Shown: positions 53,255 through 63,240, counted from the stretch's first letter. The stretch: DNA of 64,000 bases from Ruminococcus sp. (GCA_021202895.1 JAJQCE010000005.1:17489-81488), one strand, 5' to 3'. Numbers and translations: made by a program. The notes: generated by a model from the sequence alone, not told the origin.

Positions 53255-54541
53255 ATGGTACGAGCAATTGTGGGCGCTAACTGGGGCGACGAGGGCAAGG
53301 GCAAGATTACCGATATGATGTCGCAGGAATCGGATATAGTTATACGCTTTCAGGGCGGTGCGAACGCAGGTCATACTATCGTGAACGACTATGGCAAATT
53401 TGCGCTTCACACGCTTCCGTCAGGCGTTTTTTCACAGCGCACCACTAATATAATAGGCAATGGAGTTGCGCTTAATATACCTGTTTTGTTCGGCGAGCTT
53501 AACGAGGTTATCCAAAGAGGAGTGCCGAAGCCTAAGCTTATGATTTCCGACAGAGCGCAGATTGTTATGCCCTACCATGTTCTGTTTGACCAGTACGAGG
53601 AGGAACGTCTGGGTAAGGCAAGCTTTGGTTCGACAAAGAGCGGCATTGCGCCTTTTTATTCTGATAAATATGCAAAAATAGGATTTCAGGTTCAGGAGCT
53701 TTTCGATGAGGAGTATCTCAAAGAAAAGATTTCAAGAGTTTGCGTTCAGAAGAATATTCTTCTTAAACACCTGTACAACAAGCCTGAAATCGATGAGGAA
53801 GAGCTGTTTAATACGCTGATGGAGTACCGCGCAATGGTCGAGCCTTATGTGGCTGACGTTTCGCTTTTCTTAAATCAGGCAATTAAGGACGGCAAGGAGA
53901 TTTTGCTTGAGGGACAGCTAGGCTCGCTCAAGGATTCAGACCACGGAATTTATCCTATGGTAACATCCTCATCTACACTTGCGGCTTACGGAGCTATCGG
54001 AGCAGGTATTCCACCTTATGAAATAAAGAAGATTGTCACCGTCTGCAAGGCTTATTCGTCGGCAGTCGGAGCGGGAGCTTTCGTTTCGGAGATTTTCGGC
54101 GAGGAGGCTGACGAGCTAAGGCGCAGAGGCGGAGACGGCGGCGAGTACGGCGCAACCACTGGCAGACCGAGAAGAATGGGCTGGTTTGATTGCGTGGCTT
54201 CAAAGTACGGCTGTAGAATGCAGGGAGCGACAGATGTGGCGTTTACCGTACTTGATGTGTTGGGGTATCTTGATAAGATTCCCGTGTGCGTAGGCTATGA
54301 GCTCGACGGAGAGGTCACAGACGAATTTCCTACCACAAGACAGCTTGAGAGATGCAAGCCTGTGCTTGAAGTGCTTGACGGCTGGAACAGCGATATAAGA
54401 GGAATACGCAGCTATGAGGAGCTGCCTGAAAACTGCAAAAGGTACATAGATTTTGTCGAGCAGCATTTAGGCTATCCGATTACAATGGTTTCAAACGGAC
54501 CTAAGCGCGAGGATATAATCTACAGAGATTCAAAGCTTTAA
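53255..54541 (+). CDS. purA: Adenylosuccinate synthetase
   Basis: PurA makes adenylosuccinate from IMP, aspartate and GTP, on the path to AMP. The 428-residue protein has GANWGDEGKGKITDM at the N-terminus, GGANAGHTIV, GSTKSGIAPFYSDK and GRPRRMGWFD. ATG 53255 is preferred, with GGAAAGGA upstream; a TTG at 53243 is directly on that site. It is followed closely by two small genes. Confidence 0.96.
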   Translation: MVRAIVGANWGDEGKGKITDMMSQESDIVIRFQGGANAGHTIVNDYGKFALHTLPSGVFSQRTTNIIGNGVALNIPVLFGELNEVIQRGVPKPKLMISDRAQIVMPYHVLFDQYEEERLGKASFGSTKSGIAPFYSDKYAKIGFQVQELFDEEYLKEKISRVCVQKNILLKHLYNKPEIDEEELFNTLMEYRAMVEPYVADVSLFLNQAIKDGKEILLEGQLGSLKDSDHGIYPMVTSSSTLAAYGAIGAGIPPYEIKKIVTVCKAYSSAVGAGAFVSEIFGEEADELRRRGGDGGEYGATTGRPRRMGWFDCVASKYGCRMQGATDVAFTVLDVLGYLDKIPVCVGYELDGEVTDEFPTTRQLERCKPVLEVLDGWNSDIRGIRSYEELPENCKRYIDFVEQHLGYPITMVSNGPKREDIIYRDSKL

Positions 54542-54554
54542 GGAGTGAACTAAA

Positions 54555-54872
54555 ATGACATTTGAAGAAATTTTGACAAAGGTAAGAGAAATGGCAAAGG
54601 GCTATGACGTTTCGGGAACTAATTTTCTTGCCGTACAGATGAATCTTACTGGGAAAAACGGCGGGGTTTTCTACGTTGAAATTAAAGACGGCAGAGTGAG
54701 CATTGAGCCTTACGAATACAACGACCGCAATTGCGCAATCACTATAAGCTCGGATAATTTTCTAAAGCTTATTGACGGCAAGCTTGACGCCGTTGTAGCG
54801 TTTACTTTGGGTAAGCTAAAGGTAGATGGAGATATAGGAAAAGCATTGGAATTTGCAAACCTGTTGAAGTGA
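54555..54872 (+). CDS. SCP2 sterol-binding-domain protein
   Basis: A 105-residue single-domain protein of the SCP2/sterol-carrier type, with the family ending ISSDNFLKLIDGKLDAVVAF and LGKLKVDGDIGKALEFANLL. In bacteria these bind hydrophobic ligands; the ligand here is unknown. It lies 13 bp after purA and 21 bp before the nitroreductase and is probably co-transcribed. Confidence 0.88.
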   Translation: MTFEEILTKVREMAKGYDVSGTNFLAVQMNLTGKNGGVFYVEIKDGRVSIEPYEYNDRNCAITISSDNFLKLIDGKLDAVVAFTLGKLKVDGDIGKALEFANLLK

Positions 54873-54893
54873 TTTTTGAAGGGAATGATTTTG

Positions 54894-55415
54894 ATGAGTG
54901 ATACTCTTGACGCAATTAAGGAAAGACGGAGCTGCCGCAGCTTTAAGCCTGACGCTCTGGAAAGGGAAACGATTGAAAAAATTGTCGAGGCGGGAACCTA
55001 TGCCGCTTCGGGCATGAACAGACAGTCGGCAATTATTGTCGCTGTTACAAATAAGGAATTAAGAGATAAGCTTTCTAAAATGAATGCGGCGGTTATGGGA
55101 CGTGACATTGATCCATTTTACGGTGCGCCTGTCGTTTTGATAGTGCTTGCAGACAAGAGTATGCCGACATATATCTATGACGGCAGCCTTGTTATGGGAA
55201 ATCTCATGCTTGCCGCTCACGAGCTTGGAATAGGCAGCTGCTGGATTCACCGTGCGAAGGAGGAATTTGAAAGCGAAGAGGGCAAGGCTATTCTGCGTGA
55301 GCTTGGTATAGAGGGCGACTATGAGGGAATAGGGCATTGTGTACTCGGCTTTGCAGACGGAGAAACAAAGCCTGTCTCACCTCGCAAGAAAAATTACGTT
55401 TATTACGCCGAATGA
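54894..55415 (+). CDS. Nitroreductase family FMN oxidoreductase
   Basis: A 173-residue nitroreductase-like flavoprotein with the FMN-binding opening IKERRSCRSFKPDALERE, AASGMNRQSAIIVAV, and the GIGSCWIHRAKEEF segment that caps the cofactor. It reduces nitro or quinone-like substrates with NAD(P)H; the natural substrate is unknown. ATG 54894 has AAGGGAA upstream. Confidence 0.9.
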   Translation: MSDTLDAIKERRSCRSFKPDALERETIEKIVEAGTYAASGMNRQSAIIVAVTNKELRDKLSKMNAAVMGRDIDPFYGAPVVLIVLADKSMPTYIYDGSLVMGNLMLAAHELGIGSCWIHRAKEEFESEEGKAILRELGIEGDYEGIGHCVLGFADGETKPVSPRKKNYVYYAE

Positions 55416-55537
55416 TTGAAATCAGCGCATATTCAAAAAGTATGTGCTGAATTTTTCTAAGTGCACAAGGTGCTGAACTCTTAATTTTAACAGAGCTGAA
55501 ATTTCTGTGCAGAATAAAAAATGCAGGTGATAAATTG

Positions 55538-57355
55538 ATGGCTTTTCAGTCTGAAAAGGAAAAAATAAGGAATTTTTGTATAATCGCTCACATAGATCAC
55601 GGCAAGTCAACGCTTGCGGACAGGATTTTAGAGCTTACAGATACAGTTGCGCTTCGTGATATGGAGGAACAGCTTCTTGACAACATGGACATTGAGCGTG
55701 AGCGTGGAATTACAATAAAGGCTCGTGCTGTGCGGCTTAAATACCATGCGGAAGACGGAGAGGACTATATCTTCAACCTGATTGATACTCCCGGACACGT
55801 TGACTTTAACTATGAGGTTTCACGTTCGCTTGCCGCCTGCGAGGGAGCGATTCTTGTCGTGGACGCTTCGCAGGGCATAGAGGCTCAGACGCTTGCGAAC
55901 ACCTATCTTGCAATTGAGCATGATTTGGAGCTTCTGCCTGTCGTCAATAAAATAGACCTGCCAAGCGCAGATCCGGAGCGCGTATGTAAGGAAATTGAAT
56001 CGGTTATCGGAATACCTGCGCTTGATGCTCCTAAAATTTCCGCTAAAACGGGAGTGAATATCAGAGAGGTTCTCGAACGGGTAATTACCGATATACCTGC
56101 GCCAGGCGGCAATGATGAAAATCCTTTCAGCGCGCTTATCTTTGACAGCTATTACGACCAGTACAAGGGAGTGATCATTTACGTCAGAGTGATGGAGGGC
56201 TGCTTAAAGACAGGTGATGTGATAAGGCTGATGGCGGCTCAGACGGAATTTCAGACTACGGAAATCGGCTTTATGGGAGCGACCGAGCTTGTGCCGATAG
56301 GCGAGCTTCATGCAGGCGAGGTCGGCTACATTGCGGCTTCTATCAAGAATATAGGCGATACCAGAGTAGGCGATACCGTCACAAGAGCGGACAATCCCTG
56401 CGCAGAGCCTCTGCCAGGCTATCAAAAGGTAAATCCTATGGTGTATTCGGGAATTTATCCTGCCGACGGAGCTAAGTATCCAGATTTGCGCGATGCTTTG
56501 GATAAGCTGGTTTTAAATGATGCTTCGCTTTCATTTGAGCCTGAAACCTCTGCGGCGCTTGGCTTTGGTTTTCGCTGCGGCTTTTTGGGACTGCTTCATA
56601 TGGAGATAATTCAGGAGCGTTTGGAGCGTGAATATAATCTTGATTTAATCACAACTGCGCCGTCTGTAATATACAAAATAAATCTCACGGACGGCAGCAC
56701 TGTATTTATAGATAATCCGTCAAACTATCCCGACCCTGCGCTGATTGAATCAGCGGAAGAGCCTATGGTAAAGGCAGAGATTTTTTCTCCGCCTGAATTT
56801 GTAGGGAATATAATGGAGCTTTGTCAGGACAGACGAGGAACGTTTAAGAATATGGAATATCTTGACGAGAACCGTGTGGATCTGCACTATGATTTGCCGC
56901 TTAACGAGATAGTCTATGACTTTTTTGACGCTTTAAAATCACGCACGAGAGGATATGCGTCCTTTAACTATGAAATCAGCGGCTATCAAAAAAGCAAGCT
57001 TGTAAAGCTTGACGTTTTGCTCAACGGCGAATGTGTGGACGCTTTGTCGTTTATTATCCATACCGACAAGGCTTATCAGCGCGGTAGAAAAATCTGTGAG
57101 CGGCTTAAGGAAAATATTCCTCGTCAGCTTTTTGAAGTTCCTGTTCAAGCCTCAATCGGCGGCAAGGTTATAGCCAGAGAAACAGTCAAGGCTCTTAGAA
57201 AGGACGTCCTTGCCAAGTGCTATGGCGGCGATATTACCAGAAAGAAAAAGCTTCTTGAAAAGCAAAAGGAAGGAAAAAAGCGTATGCGCCAGCTTGGAAC
57301 GGTAGAGGTTCCGCAGGAAGCGTTCATGTCGGTGCTTAAGCTTGACGATGATTAA
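55538..57355 (+). CDS. lepA: Elongation factor 4 (LepA)
   Basis: LepA is a translational GTPase that acts on stalled or mis-translocated ribosomes. The 605-residue protein has G1 [22 protein letters not shown]3 DTPGHVDF, G4 [13 protein letters not shown] and G5 SAKTG, plus the unique C-terminal domain ([33 protein letters not shown]). ATG 55538 has AGGTGA upstream. It precedes a small membrane protein and hemW, the usual lepA-hemW linkage. Confidence 0.97.
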   Translation: MAFQSEKEKIRNFCIIAHIDHGKSTLADRILELTDTVALRDMEEQLLDNMDIERERGITIKARAVRLKYHAEDGEDYIFNLIDTPGHVDFNYEVSRSLAACEGAILVVDASQGIEAQTLANTYLAIEHDLELLPVVNKIDLPSADPERVCKEIESVIGIPALDAPKISAKTGVNIREVLERVITDIPAPGGNDENPFSALIFDSYYDQYKGVIIYVRVMEGCLKTGDVIRLMAAQTEFQTTEIGFMGATELVPIGELHAGEVGYIAASIKNIGDTRVGDTVTRADNPCAEPLPGYQKVNPMVYSGIYPADGAKYPDLRDALDKLVLNDASLSFEPETSAALGFGFRCGFLGLLHMEIIQERLEREYNLDLITTAPSVIYKINLTDGSTVFIDNPSNYPDPALIESAEEPMVKAEIFSPPEFVGNIMELCQDRRGTFKNMEYLDENRVDLHYDLPLNEIVYDFFDALKSRTRGYASFNYEISGYQKSKLVKLDVLLNGECVDALSFIIHTDKAYQRGRKICERLKENIPRQLFEVPVQASIGGKVIARETVKALRKDVLAKCYGGDITRKKKLLEKQKEGKKRMRQLGTVEVPQEAFMSVLKLDDD

Positions 57356-57402
57356 GCTTTTGAGATAGATTGAACAAGGTTCGGACAAGAAAGGATTCGT
57401 CA

Positions 57403-57867
57403 ATGAAAGATATAGACAGGGCAATGAAATATTTTATCGGCTTTTCTGTCGGCTCTGCGGTGATTTTGCCGATTGTCTGCGAGATGTATGCGAATATTTC
57501 AACATATTCGCTTGTGTTTGTATTCGCATGGGCTGTGTTTGTCGGAGTGAAATTTTCTTTTCTGACGACTAAAAGCGCAATGCTTGGAATTACCGCATAT
57601 GTCTGCTCGTCAGGAGTTTTAAGCATCTTCGGGTATCTGATAATTCACCCTCACATAAAGAGCTGGTTAGAGGAAAATTCAACCTATTTCAGCTTGTCGC
57701 TTGAAAGCATGGTGAAATACTGGGCTTCGGCTTTAGGCTTGCTTTTGCTTGCGTATTTTATATACTTTGTCAAGCTTGGCGTCTTAAAAGCGACAGGCAG
57801 ACTTAAGGAAAACAGCAGCTCGGCGGCTTCGGCGATAGACAACGCTTTCAGCGACGACGAGTCATGA
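57403..57867 (+). CDS. Four-TM membrane protein, unknown
   Basis: A 154-residue protein with four hydrophobic helices (FIGFSVGSAVILPIVCEMYA; LVFVFAWAVFVGVKFSFL; AMLGITAYVCSSGVLSIFGY; YWASALGLLLLAYFIYFVKL) and a Ser/Asp-rich tail. I do not recognise a family. It lies between lepA and hemW and overlaps hemW by four bases, so it shares their transcript. ATG 57403 has GAAAGGA upstream. Confidence 0.75.
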   Translation: MKDIDRAMKYFIGFSVGSAVILPIVCEMYANISTYSLVFVFAWAVFVGVKFSFLTTKSAMLGITAYVCSSGVLSIFGYLIIHPHIKSWLEENSTYFSLSLESMVKYWASALGLLLLAYFIYFVKLGVLKATGRLKENSSSAASAIDNAFSDDES

Positions 57868-58982
57868 CGGGTATTTATATTCACGTTCCGTTTTGCCTTA
57901 GAAAATGTCCCTACTGCGGCTTTTACTCTGTTAAATACGACAAATCGCTCTGCGAGATATACACTCAGGCGGTTTGCAGAAATATTTACAGCTATAAAGG
58001 GGAAAATATATCTGCCAACACACTCTATTTTGGCGGTGGAACTCCCTCGCTTCTGACAGCTTCGCAGATTTCAGAAATTTTAGATGCGGCTGCGGCGGTT
58101 TTTAAGATTGACAATGCTGAAATCACAATAGAAGCCAATCCGTCAAGCGTTAATTTTGAGAAACTTAAAGCTTACCGCTCGATAGGAATAAACCGAATTT
58201 CATTCGGCGTTCAGTCGGCTGACGACACTCAGCTTGAATTTTTAGGCAGACTGCACAGCTTTGAAGCTGCATCAGAAGCTGTAAACGACGCTTTCAGAGC
58301 GGGCTTTGAAAATATCTCCTGCGACCTTATGTTGGGAATCGCTTATCAGGATGAGCCTTCGCTTCGCAAGAGCGTCAATGCGCTTTTGTCACTGCCGATA
58401 AGCCACATTTCCGCTTATATGCTAAAAATCGAACAGGGTACTGCATTTGACAGTGAGGAAATTTATTCTCTGACTGCCGATGAGGAGCTTATGTGCAGGC
58501 TGTATCTGTCGCTTTGCAAGCAGCTTGAGAGCAGCGGCTTTGAGCATTATGAGATTTCAAACTTTGCTCTTGACGGCAAACGCTCAAGGCACAATATGAA
58601 ATACTGGACGCTTGAGCCGTATATAGGGATAGGACCGTCCGCACATTCTGACTTTGCCGATAAACGCTATTTCACGCCGAACAATTTGGAAAGCTTCGTC
58701 AGGCTTGAACAGGCTGAAAAAATAACTGCGGAGGACAGTCCTGACCGGGCGGAGGAGTATGTTATGCTCTCACTGAGAACCTCAGACGGCATTGACAGAA
58801 AAAGGCTTGAACAGCTTTCAGACGCAGATTATGCCGATTCGGTTTTTGCACGCGCGGCATGGCTGCAAAAAAAATTTGCAGGCAAGGGTGAGCTTTTGAA
58901 GCTTGAAAGCGATAAGATTTCTCTTAACAACGAGGGATTTTTACTTTCAAATTCCATTATCGCCCATCTGGTCAGTGGGTAA
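57864..58982 (+). CDS. hemW: HemW-like radical SAM protein (coproporphyrinogen III oxidase family)
   Basis: A 372-residue radical-SAM protein with the CLRKCPYC cluster motif (Cys 11, 15, 18), the LYFGGGTPSLL strand, ISFGVQSADDTQLEFLGR, and YEISNFALDGKRSRHNMKYW. HemW proteins are haem chaperones rather than true HemN oxidases; the missing HemN Cys pattern fits HemW. The start overlaps the preceding gene by four bases. Confidence 0.93.
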   Translation: MTGIYIHVPFCLRKCPYCGFYSVKYDKSLCEIYTQAVCRNIYSYKGENISANTLYFGGGTPSLLTASQISEILDAAAAVFKIDNAEITIEANPSSVNFEKLKAYRSIGINRISFGVQSADDTQLEFLGRLHSFEAASEAVNDAFRAGFENISCDLMLGIAYQDEPSLRKSVNALLSLPISHISAYMLKIEQGTAFDSEEIYSLTADEELMCRLYLSLCKQLESSGFEHYEISNFALDGKRSRHNMKYWTLEPYIGIGPSAHSDFADKRYFTPNNLESFVRLEQAEKITAEDSPDRAEEYVMLSLRTSDGIDRKRLEQLSDADYADSVFARAAWLQKKFAGKGELLKLESDKISLNNEGFLLSNSIIAHLVSG

Positions 58983-59039
58983 AACCACCAAAATTTAAGG
59001 TTTAATATTGTGCAACTCTACAATATATCCGTTTTCACT

Positions 59040-59068
59040 TGCGCAAATGGACAAAAAATGTTATAATA
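59040..59068 (+). promoter_or_regulatory. Promoter of the membrane-fusion lipoprotein
   Basis: TTGCGC (59040-59045), 17 bases and TATAAT (59063-59068) stand about 60 bp before the next start. A weak hairpin (ATATTGT/ACAATAT) lies upstream between hemW and the promoter. Confidence 0.6.
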
Positions 59069-59126
59069 AAAGTAGAAGGAAGAATAAAGTACAGCTTTTT
59101 CAAAGAAAACAGAGGGGTTTTATAAA

Positions 59127-60158
59127 ATGAAAAGGTTTTCTATAATTTCAGTGATTTCAGCATTCGTAATGATGCTGACGGCTGCGGGCTGCTCCTCTGA
59201 GGACGAAGCTGAGGAGATAGTTATTCCGATTTATGAAACGGACGAAATAGACTACAGGACTGAGGAAGCGGTTGTAGGCGATATTTCACAGAAATACTAT
59301 GCCGATGCGAATTTCGGTTATCCCTATTCAGAAACAGTTTCCTTTTCGATGAGCGGAACAATTGAATCGGTAAATGTCGCAGACCTTGACACGGTGAGCA
59401 AGGGAGATATTCTCTGTACGCTAAATTCCGATGAGCTTGATTCGCAGCTTGAGGAAAAAGAGGTCTATGTAGAACAGGCGGAAAAGACGCTTGAAACGCT
59501 TAAAGAGAGCGGCGGTTCGGCTACAGAGATTGAGCTTGCCCAGACGGATCTTGAGCTTTTGCAGCTTGAATATGACTATCTTGAAGCGTCAAGGGACAAT
59601 TACAATGTCTATGCTCCATGCGACGGGGTTTTCAAGGCGAGCAATTCCACAGCGTTCAGCTCTGATATTTCCGACCAGAGAGGTGCCGATGTCATTTTGG
59701 TTGAGGGAGCTACCGTTTCTGCTTCGCAGTCCTTTGGCACGATAGAGGATCATTCGCAGGAATATCTTATCTGTGATGTTTACGATATCACGCTTGAAAA
59801 TGTGAACTTTGGCACTCGCGTTACGCTTACTCAGACTACAGACGAAGCGACTGGCAAGGTGGTTGATATAATCGAGGGCGACAACAGCGGCATGAGTCAG
59901 ACTACATACGTCATCCTGCCCGATGAGGGCTCGGGGCTTTCTGATATGACGGTGAGCTGCTGCTTTGAGGTGTATTCAAAGCTTGACACGGTAATAGTCC
60001 CGTCAGATGCTGTAAAAACCTCCGGCGACAGAAGCTATGTCAATTTGCTGATTGACGGAACAAAGATAGAACAGGACGTTGAGGTCGGCATAGTTGACGG
60101 TGACGAAACGGAAATTACAAGTGGTCTTTCAGGCGGCGAGCAGGTTATAGTCAATTAA
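59127..60158 (+). CDS. Membrane-fusion (HlyD/RND adaptor)-type lipoprotein
   Basis: A 343-residue exported lipoprotein with lipobox TAAGC (Cys about residue 22). The layout is that of efflux periplasmic adaptors: barrel-sandwich half (FSMSGTIESVNVADLDTVSK, GDILCTLNSDEL), a helical hairpin (EEKEVYVEQAEKTLETLKES), the second half (YNVYAPCDGVF) and a C-terminal domain (VVPSDAVKT-like VIVPSDAVKTSGDRSYV). In Gram-positives such proteins partner MacB-type ABC transporters; none is beside this one. Its true partner is unknown. Confidence 0.85.
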   Translation: MKRFSIISVISAFVMMLTAAGCSSEDEAEEIVIPIYETDEIDYRTEEAVVGDISQKYYADANFGYPYSETVSFSMSGTIESVNVADLDTVSKGDILCTLNSDELDSQLEEKEVYVEQAEKTLETLKESGGSATEIELAQTDLELLQLEYDYLEASRDNYNVYAPCDGVFKASNSTAFSSDISDQRGADVILVEGATVSASQSFGTIEDHSQEYLICDVYDITLENVNFGTRVTLTQTTDEATGKVVDIIEGDNSGMSQTTYVILPDEGSGLSDMTVSCCFEVYSKLDTVIVPSDAVKTSGDRSYVNLLIDGTKIEQDVEVGIVDGDETEITSGLSGGEQVIVN

Positions 60159-60250
60159 AAACACGGTGAGGGCGATAAGCTTTTGCTTTAGATAAAACAA
60201 AGGAAAGGTAAGTAAAGACGTTTGGTCTTTCATCAGGAGGAATTTTTTCA

Positions 60251-61126
60251 ATGAGAGATTTTATGAGTAATATTTGGGTCAAGCGATGTGTTGCTATATT
60301 TAACATCACCTATCTTGCAGTAATTGTACTGTTTACCTACGCTACATTTTTATATGATTTGGAATTTGCAGACGGCAAGGAGGCAACATTGCTTATTATC
60401 TATTCGGTAGCGTCAATTGTATTTTTTCTGCTTATGCTTTATACAAAGGATATGTTTATTACAAAGCTGGTAAGCGTGTTGCTGCTGCCGATAGTGTTTT
60501 TCTTGCTTTTGTTCAATCTGAGCAACGCAAACTGGACGCTGATTGTTCCGCCATTTATAGTAGCAATTGTAATTTTCTTTGCAGCTAACACAAACGAAAC
60601 TGTAAAGGTGATATTGGGTACAATTTATCTGCTTCTGTACGTGTTGGGAATTGTAGTATACTTTGTCTGCAATATGCTTTTTGGAGGTTCAGAGGTTGAA
60701 ACAGTGCTTGATATGAATTTAGATTCAGATTCATCAATCTACTCGGCGTATTCAAGTCAAATGGCGCATTTAGCGGAGGTTGTTGATGATGACAACGTAA
60801 TTTCACCTGACGGACGCTACCGCTTTTATCTTGCGGACGTAAGCGACAGCGACAAGGGCTGTATAAAGATTTATGTGGTACCAAACGGACAGGATATAAA
60901 TTTGAAATTTTTCTCGCTTAATCAAAAGGGAATAAGAAAAACCATTACGACAAAGGGTACGCGCTACACTGTTCCTGATGTAGGCTGGACGGTCGAGGAG
61001 GACGATGATGGCAATCAGATCCTCTATGTTGCATACCGTCTTACCGACAGCTCTGGCTGGACAAAATCTAAGGTTGTTAATATGCCTGACAAGAACTATT
61101 TTGAATTTCTTGGAATTACAGGATGA
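60251..61126 (+). CDS. Five-TM membrane protein with C-terminal soluble domain, unknown
   Basis: A 291-residue protein with five hydrophobic helices in residues 1-155 (including AVIVLFTYATFLYDLEF, ATLLIIYSVASIVFFLLMLY, FIVAIVIFFAAN, LLLYVLGIVVYFVCNMLF) and about 130 residues of soluble, beta-rich domain (VVDDDNVISPDGRYRFYLAD). I recognise no family. CAGGAGGAA is the Shine-Dalgarno. A terminator follows. It may be co-transcribed with the adaptor lipoprotein 92 bp upstream. Confidence 0.72.
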   Translation: MRDFMSNIWVKRCVAIFNITYLAVIVLFTYATFLYDLEFADGKEATLLIIYSVASIVFFLLMLYTKDMFITKLVSVLLLPIVFFLLLFNLSNANWTLIVPPFIVAIVIFFAANTNETVKVILGTIYLLLYVLGIVVYFVCNMLFGGSEVETVLDMNLDSDSSIYSAYSSQMAHLAEVVDDDNVISPDGRYRFYLADVSDSDKGCIKIYVVPNGQDINLKFFSLNQKGIRKTITTKGTRYTVPDVGWTVEEDDDGNQILYVAYRLTDSSGWTKSKVVNMPDKNYFEFLGITG

Positions 61127-61136
61127 TATTCTATTT

Positions 61137-61173
61137 AAACACCTGGATTTTGAAGTTCTGGGTGTTTGTTTTT
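61137..61173 (+). terminator. Terminator after the five-TM protein
   Basis: AAACACCTGGA and TTCTGGGTGTTT pair around TTTTGAAG, followed by GTTTTTATT. Confidence 0.8.
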
Positions 61174-61225
61174 ATTGAATGAGGTTACGTAACGGTTACA
61201 AATATGAGCTTTAACAAAAAACATC

Positions 61226-61254
61226 TTGACAATTCATATTTTTTGATGTAAAAT
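61226..61254 (+). promoter_or_regulatory. Promoter of the acidic surface protein
   Basis: TTGACA (61226-61231), 17 bases and TAAAAT (61249-61254), with a long leader of about 125 bases to the coding start. Confidence 0.65.
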
Positions 61255-61387
61255 AGTTATATATAGATAAATCAGGTATATCACCGTTTGATTATCCTAG
61301 CTTTTAAAAAGTGGTAATTAAAGGAACGATTTTGATATATCAGATCTTAGTTTGTATATGCTCTTAAAACATATAAGGAAAGAGGTT

Positions 61388-62374
61388 ATGAAAATGATTT
61401 TTAAAAGACTGTTATCTTTAACGGCGGCAGCAGTATTTGCTCTGTCCTCGTTCTCTGTACTTGCCTTTGCAGACGATGAGGAGGAAGAGGAGGAAGAAGC
61501 AATAGAATTCACCTATGATGAATCCTATCTCACCGACACAAAGGAGCCTGCCTTATCCTTTGACGGTTCGGCATTTTCTGATTACATTCACCTTACTCGC
61601 GACGCAGGTGTAGGAGGAATAAGCTTTGAGCAGGACAAGGACACATATTACCAGGGCAACTCGCTTGTGGTATATGCTTCTACCAGCGGCTGCGATGGAT
61701 ATTTCTCCTGCTCGGGAATGGTAAGAGATGACGACAACAATCTTTTGTATCCTGACGCTCCTGATGCAGAGGAGACAGACGATATAACCATTATAGGAAT
61801 AGAGCTTCACGCAGAGGATTTTGGACTCAGCTGCTTTGACGGTTGTCTTATAAACTTTGCATACCGTCTTACCGAAGAGGACACAGCTTTGCTGGACAGC
61901 TCCGTATGGGTTTTTTCGGCAAATGAAGACAATGTGCGACAGGTAAATTCGCCCACGCAGCTTGAAATAAACACTCTTGCGGATAACAACATTTCCCAGT
62001 ATCAGACAAACGGACTTTTAAGTGTTCCTGCGGATTCAAGCTCAACGAAGATTATATTTGAAATTCCCACACAGGGAAGCATTGACGCTGCTGTTCTTTA
62101 TCTTGACAACATTACGATTTCTCTTCCTGACACAGTTGAAGATTACGGATATGTTGCAAACGTTGACAGCTACAATGCAAGTGCTGAACCAAGAGAGGGC
62201 TCTGACGAGCTTAAGATTTCAAAGACCACTAGCTTAGGAGATACGACATCAGAGGTTGAAAAGTCCAGTGATGGAATCAGCCCTGTTATAATCATTGTAA
62301 TTATCGTAATTGTTTTGATAGTTGCAGCTGCGGTATTCTTTATCATTAGGAAAACGAAAAACAGGTTCTATTAA
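61388..62374 (+). CDS. Exported membrane-anchored acidic protein, unknown
   Basis: A 328-residue exported protein. The signal peptide (FKRLLSLTAAAVFALSSFSV) ends near ALAFA, followed by a run of Asp/Glu (DDEEEEEEEAIEF). A beta-rich, acidic extracellular domain of about 240 residues follows, and a C-terminal membrane helix (VIIIVIIVIVLIVAAAVFFI) with RKTKNRFY anchors it facing out. No domain is recognised. ATG 61388 and 61394 are both possible, each with part of AAGGAAAGAGG. It is transcribed alone. Confidence 0.75.
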   Translation: MKMIFKRLLSLTAAAVFALSSFSVLAFADDEEEEEEEAIEFTYDESYLTDTKEPALSFDGSAFSDYIHLTRDAGVGGISFEQDKDTYYQGNSLVVYASTSGCDGYFSCSGMVRDDDNNLLYPDAPDAEETDDITIIGIELHAEDFGLSCFDGCLINFAYRLTEEDTALLDSSVWVFSANEDNVRQVNSPTQLEINTLADNNISQYQTNGLLSVPADSSSTKIIFEIPTQGSIDAAVLYLDNITISLPDTVEDYGYVANVDSYNASAEPREGSDELKISKTTSLGDTTSEVEKSSDGISPVIIIVIIVIVLIVAAAVFFIIRKTKNRFY

Positions 62375-62489
62375 AAGCACTACAGTGTTTTGACGCTTTA
62401 AATAAAATATATAGCGAATATTTATCTGCACTGTCCCAATTTGTGCGGACGGTACAAAACCTCTATCTAAGGTATAATATTAAATTAAG

Positions 62490-62533
62490 AAACAAACTGA
62501 TTTTGCATTTGAGTGGAGTCAGTTTTGTTTTTT
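62490..62533 (+). terminator. Terminator after the acidic surface protein
   Basis: AAACAAACTGA and TCAGTTTTGTTT (one bulged base) pair across an 18-base loop and end in TTTTTT. Confidence 0.6.
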
Positions 62534-62638
62534 GAATGCGAAAATTATTGTAAAAAATTATATAACCAAGCATTATATCCTCGCCTTTTAGGCAGCATAG
62601 GATAAAATGCTGTTATCGTATAAATCTTTTATTATGAA

Positions 62639-62802
62639 CAAATATCAATAACCTTGTGTTGTGGGTATATACGATATATCCCATGACACTTTTCTGATTT
62701 GCGTTTCTCTGCATTATATCTCTTAAAGAAAGCTTTTATCTGCTATTTGATAAATCCTGATTTTTCTCCGATTTCATCTTGAGTCATTCCATCTTCTTTC
62801 AT
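62639..62802 (-). pseudogene. Nonsense-broken helix-turn-helix (IS3 OrfA-like) remnant
   Basis: On the minus strand from ATG 62802, MKEDGMTQDEIGEKSGFIK is followed by TAG and then QIKAFFKRYNAEKRKSEK in the same frame. The pattern matches the N-terminal helix-turn-helix of IS3-type OrfA or a small relative, with one codon turned into a stop. No OrfB or terminal repeats are nearby. It is a trace of a lost mobile element in a kilobase (62375-63426) with no intact gene. Confidence 0.55.
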
Positions 62803-62927
62803 TTTAAATATTTCTTTTTAATGGATTTTGCGTATTGTTTTTATTTAGCGATTTGGTTAGAGAAATTATAGTTTATAAATGTAAAACGCACATATTTACA
62901 GGGAAAGCAAAATGCTGTAAAAGAAAC

Positions 62928-62956
62928 TTGACAAAATCTAAAAAACTGTGTATAAT
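62928..62956 (+). promoter_or_regulatory. Perfect SigmaA promoter in the gene-poor region
   Basis: TTGACA (62928-62933), 17 bases and TATAAT (62951-62956) match the consensus fully. The next gene starts 470 bp downstream. The promoter may drive a long leader for the ATPase-like gene, a small RNA, or a gene now decayed. Confidence 0.75.
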
Positions 62957-63144
62957 AAAAGTGATGAAGAACAACAAATTTTGAAGTGAATTAATTTTCA
63001 GAAGATTAGCTATGAAAAGTCAATAAAAAAGTGAGAAAAAGTTTTTCGAGCAAGGGGAAAGTGCTATTATCATTAAGAAGCTTGAAGATAACACGAATAA
63101 GCTTGTGGGCAGTGTGAGCTAAAGCTTAATAAATGCGCTTTTTC

Positions 63145-63240
63145 TCAAGCAATTTTGAAATCACAGTACCATTTAGCTCCCCAATACCAAAGATAATCAA
63201 CGTCCATAGCTTGTTCAATGATAGCTTTAATTCTCGTCAA
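63145..63240 (-). pseudogene. Short decayed coding trace
   Basis: On the minus strand a 31-codon stretch reads IIEQAMDVDYLWYWGAKWYC and then DFKIA before a stop. Composition is protein-like but there is no start, Shine-Dalgarno or recognised family. It is recorded as one of the few structured things in the gap 62957-63383. Confidence 0.25.
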
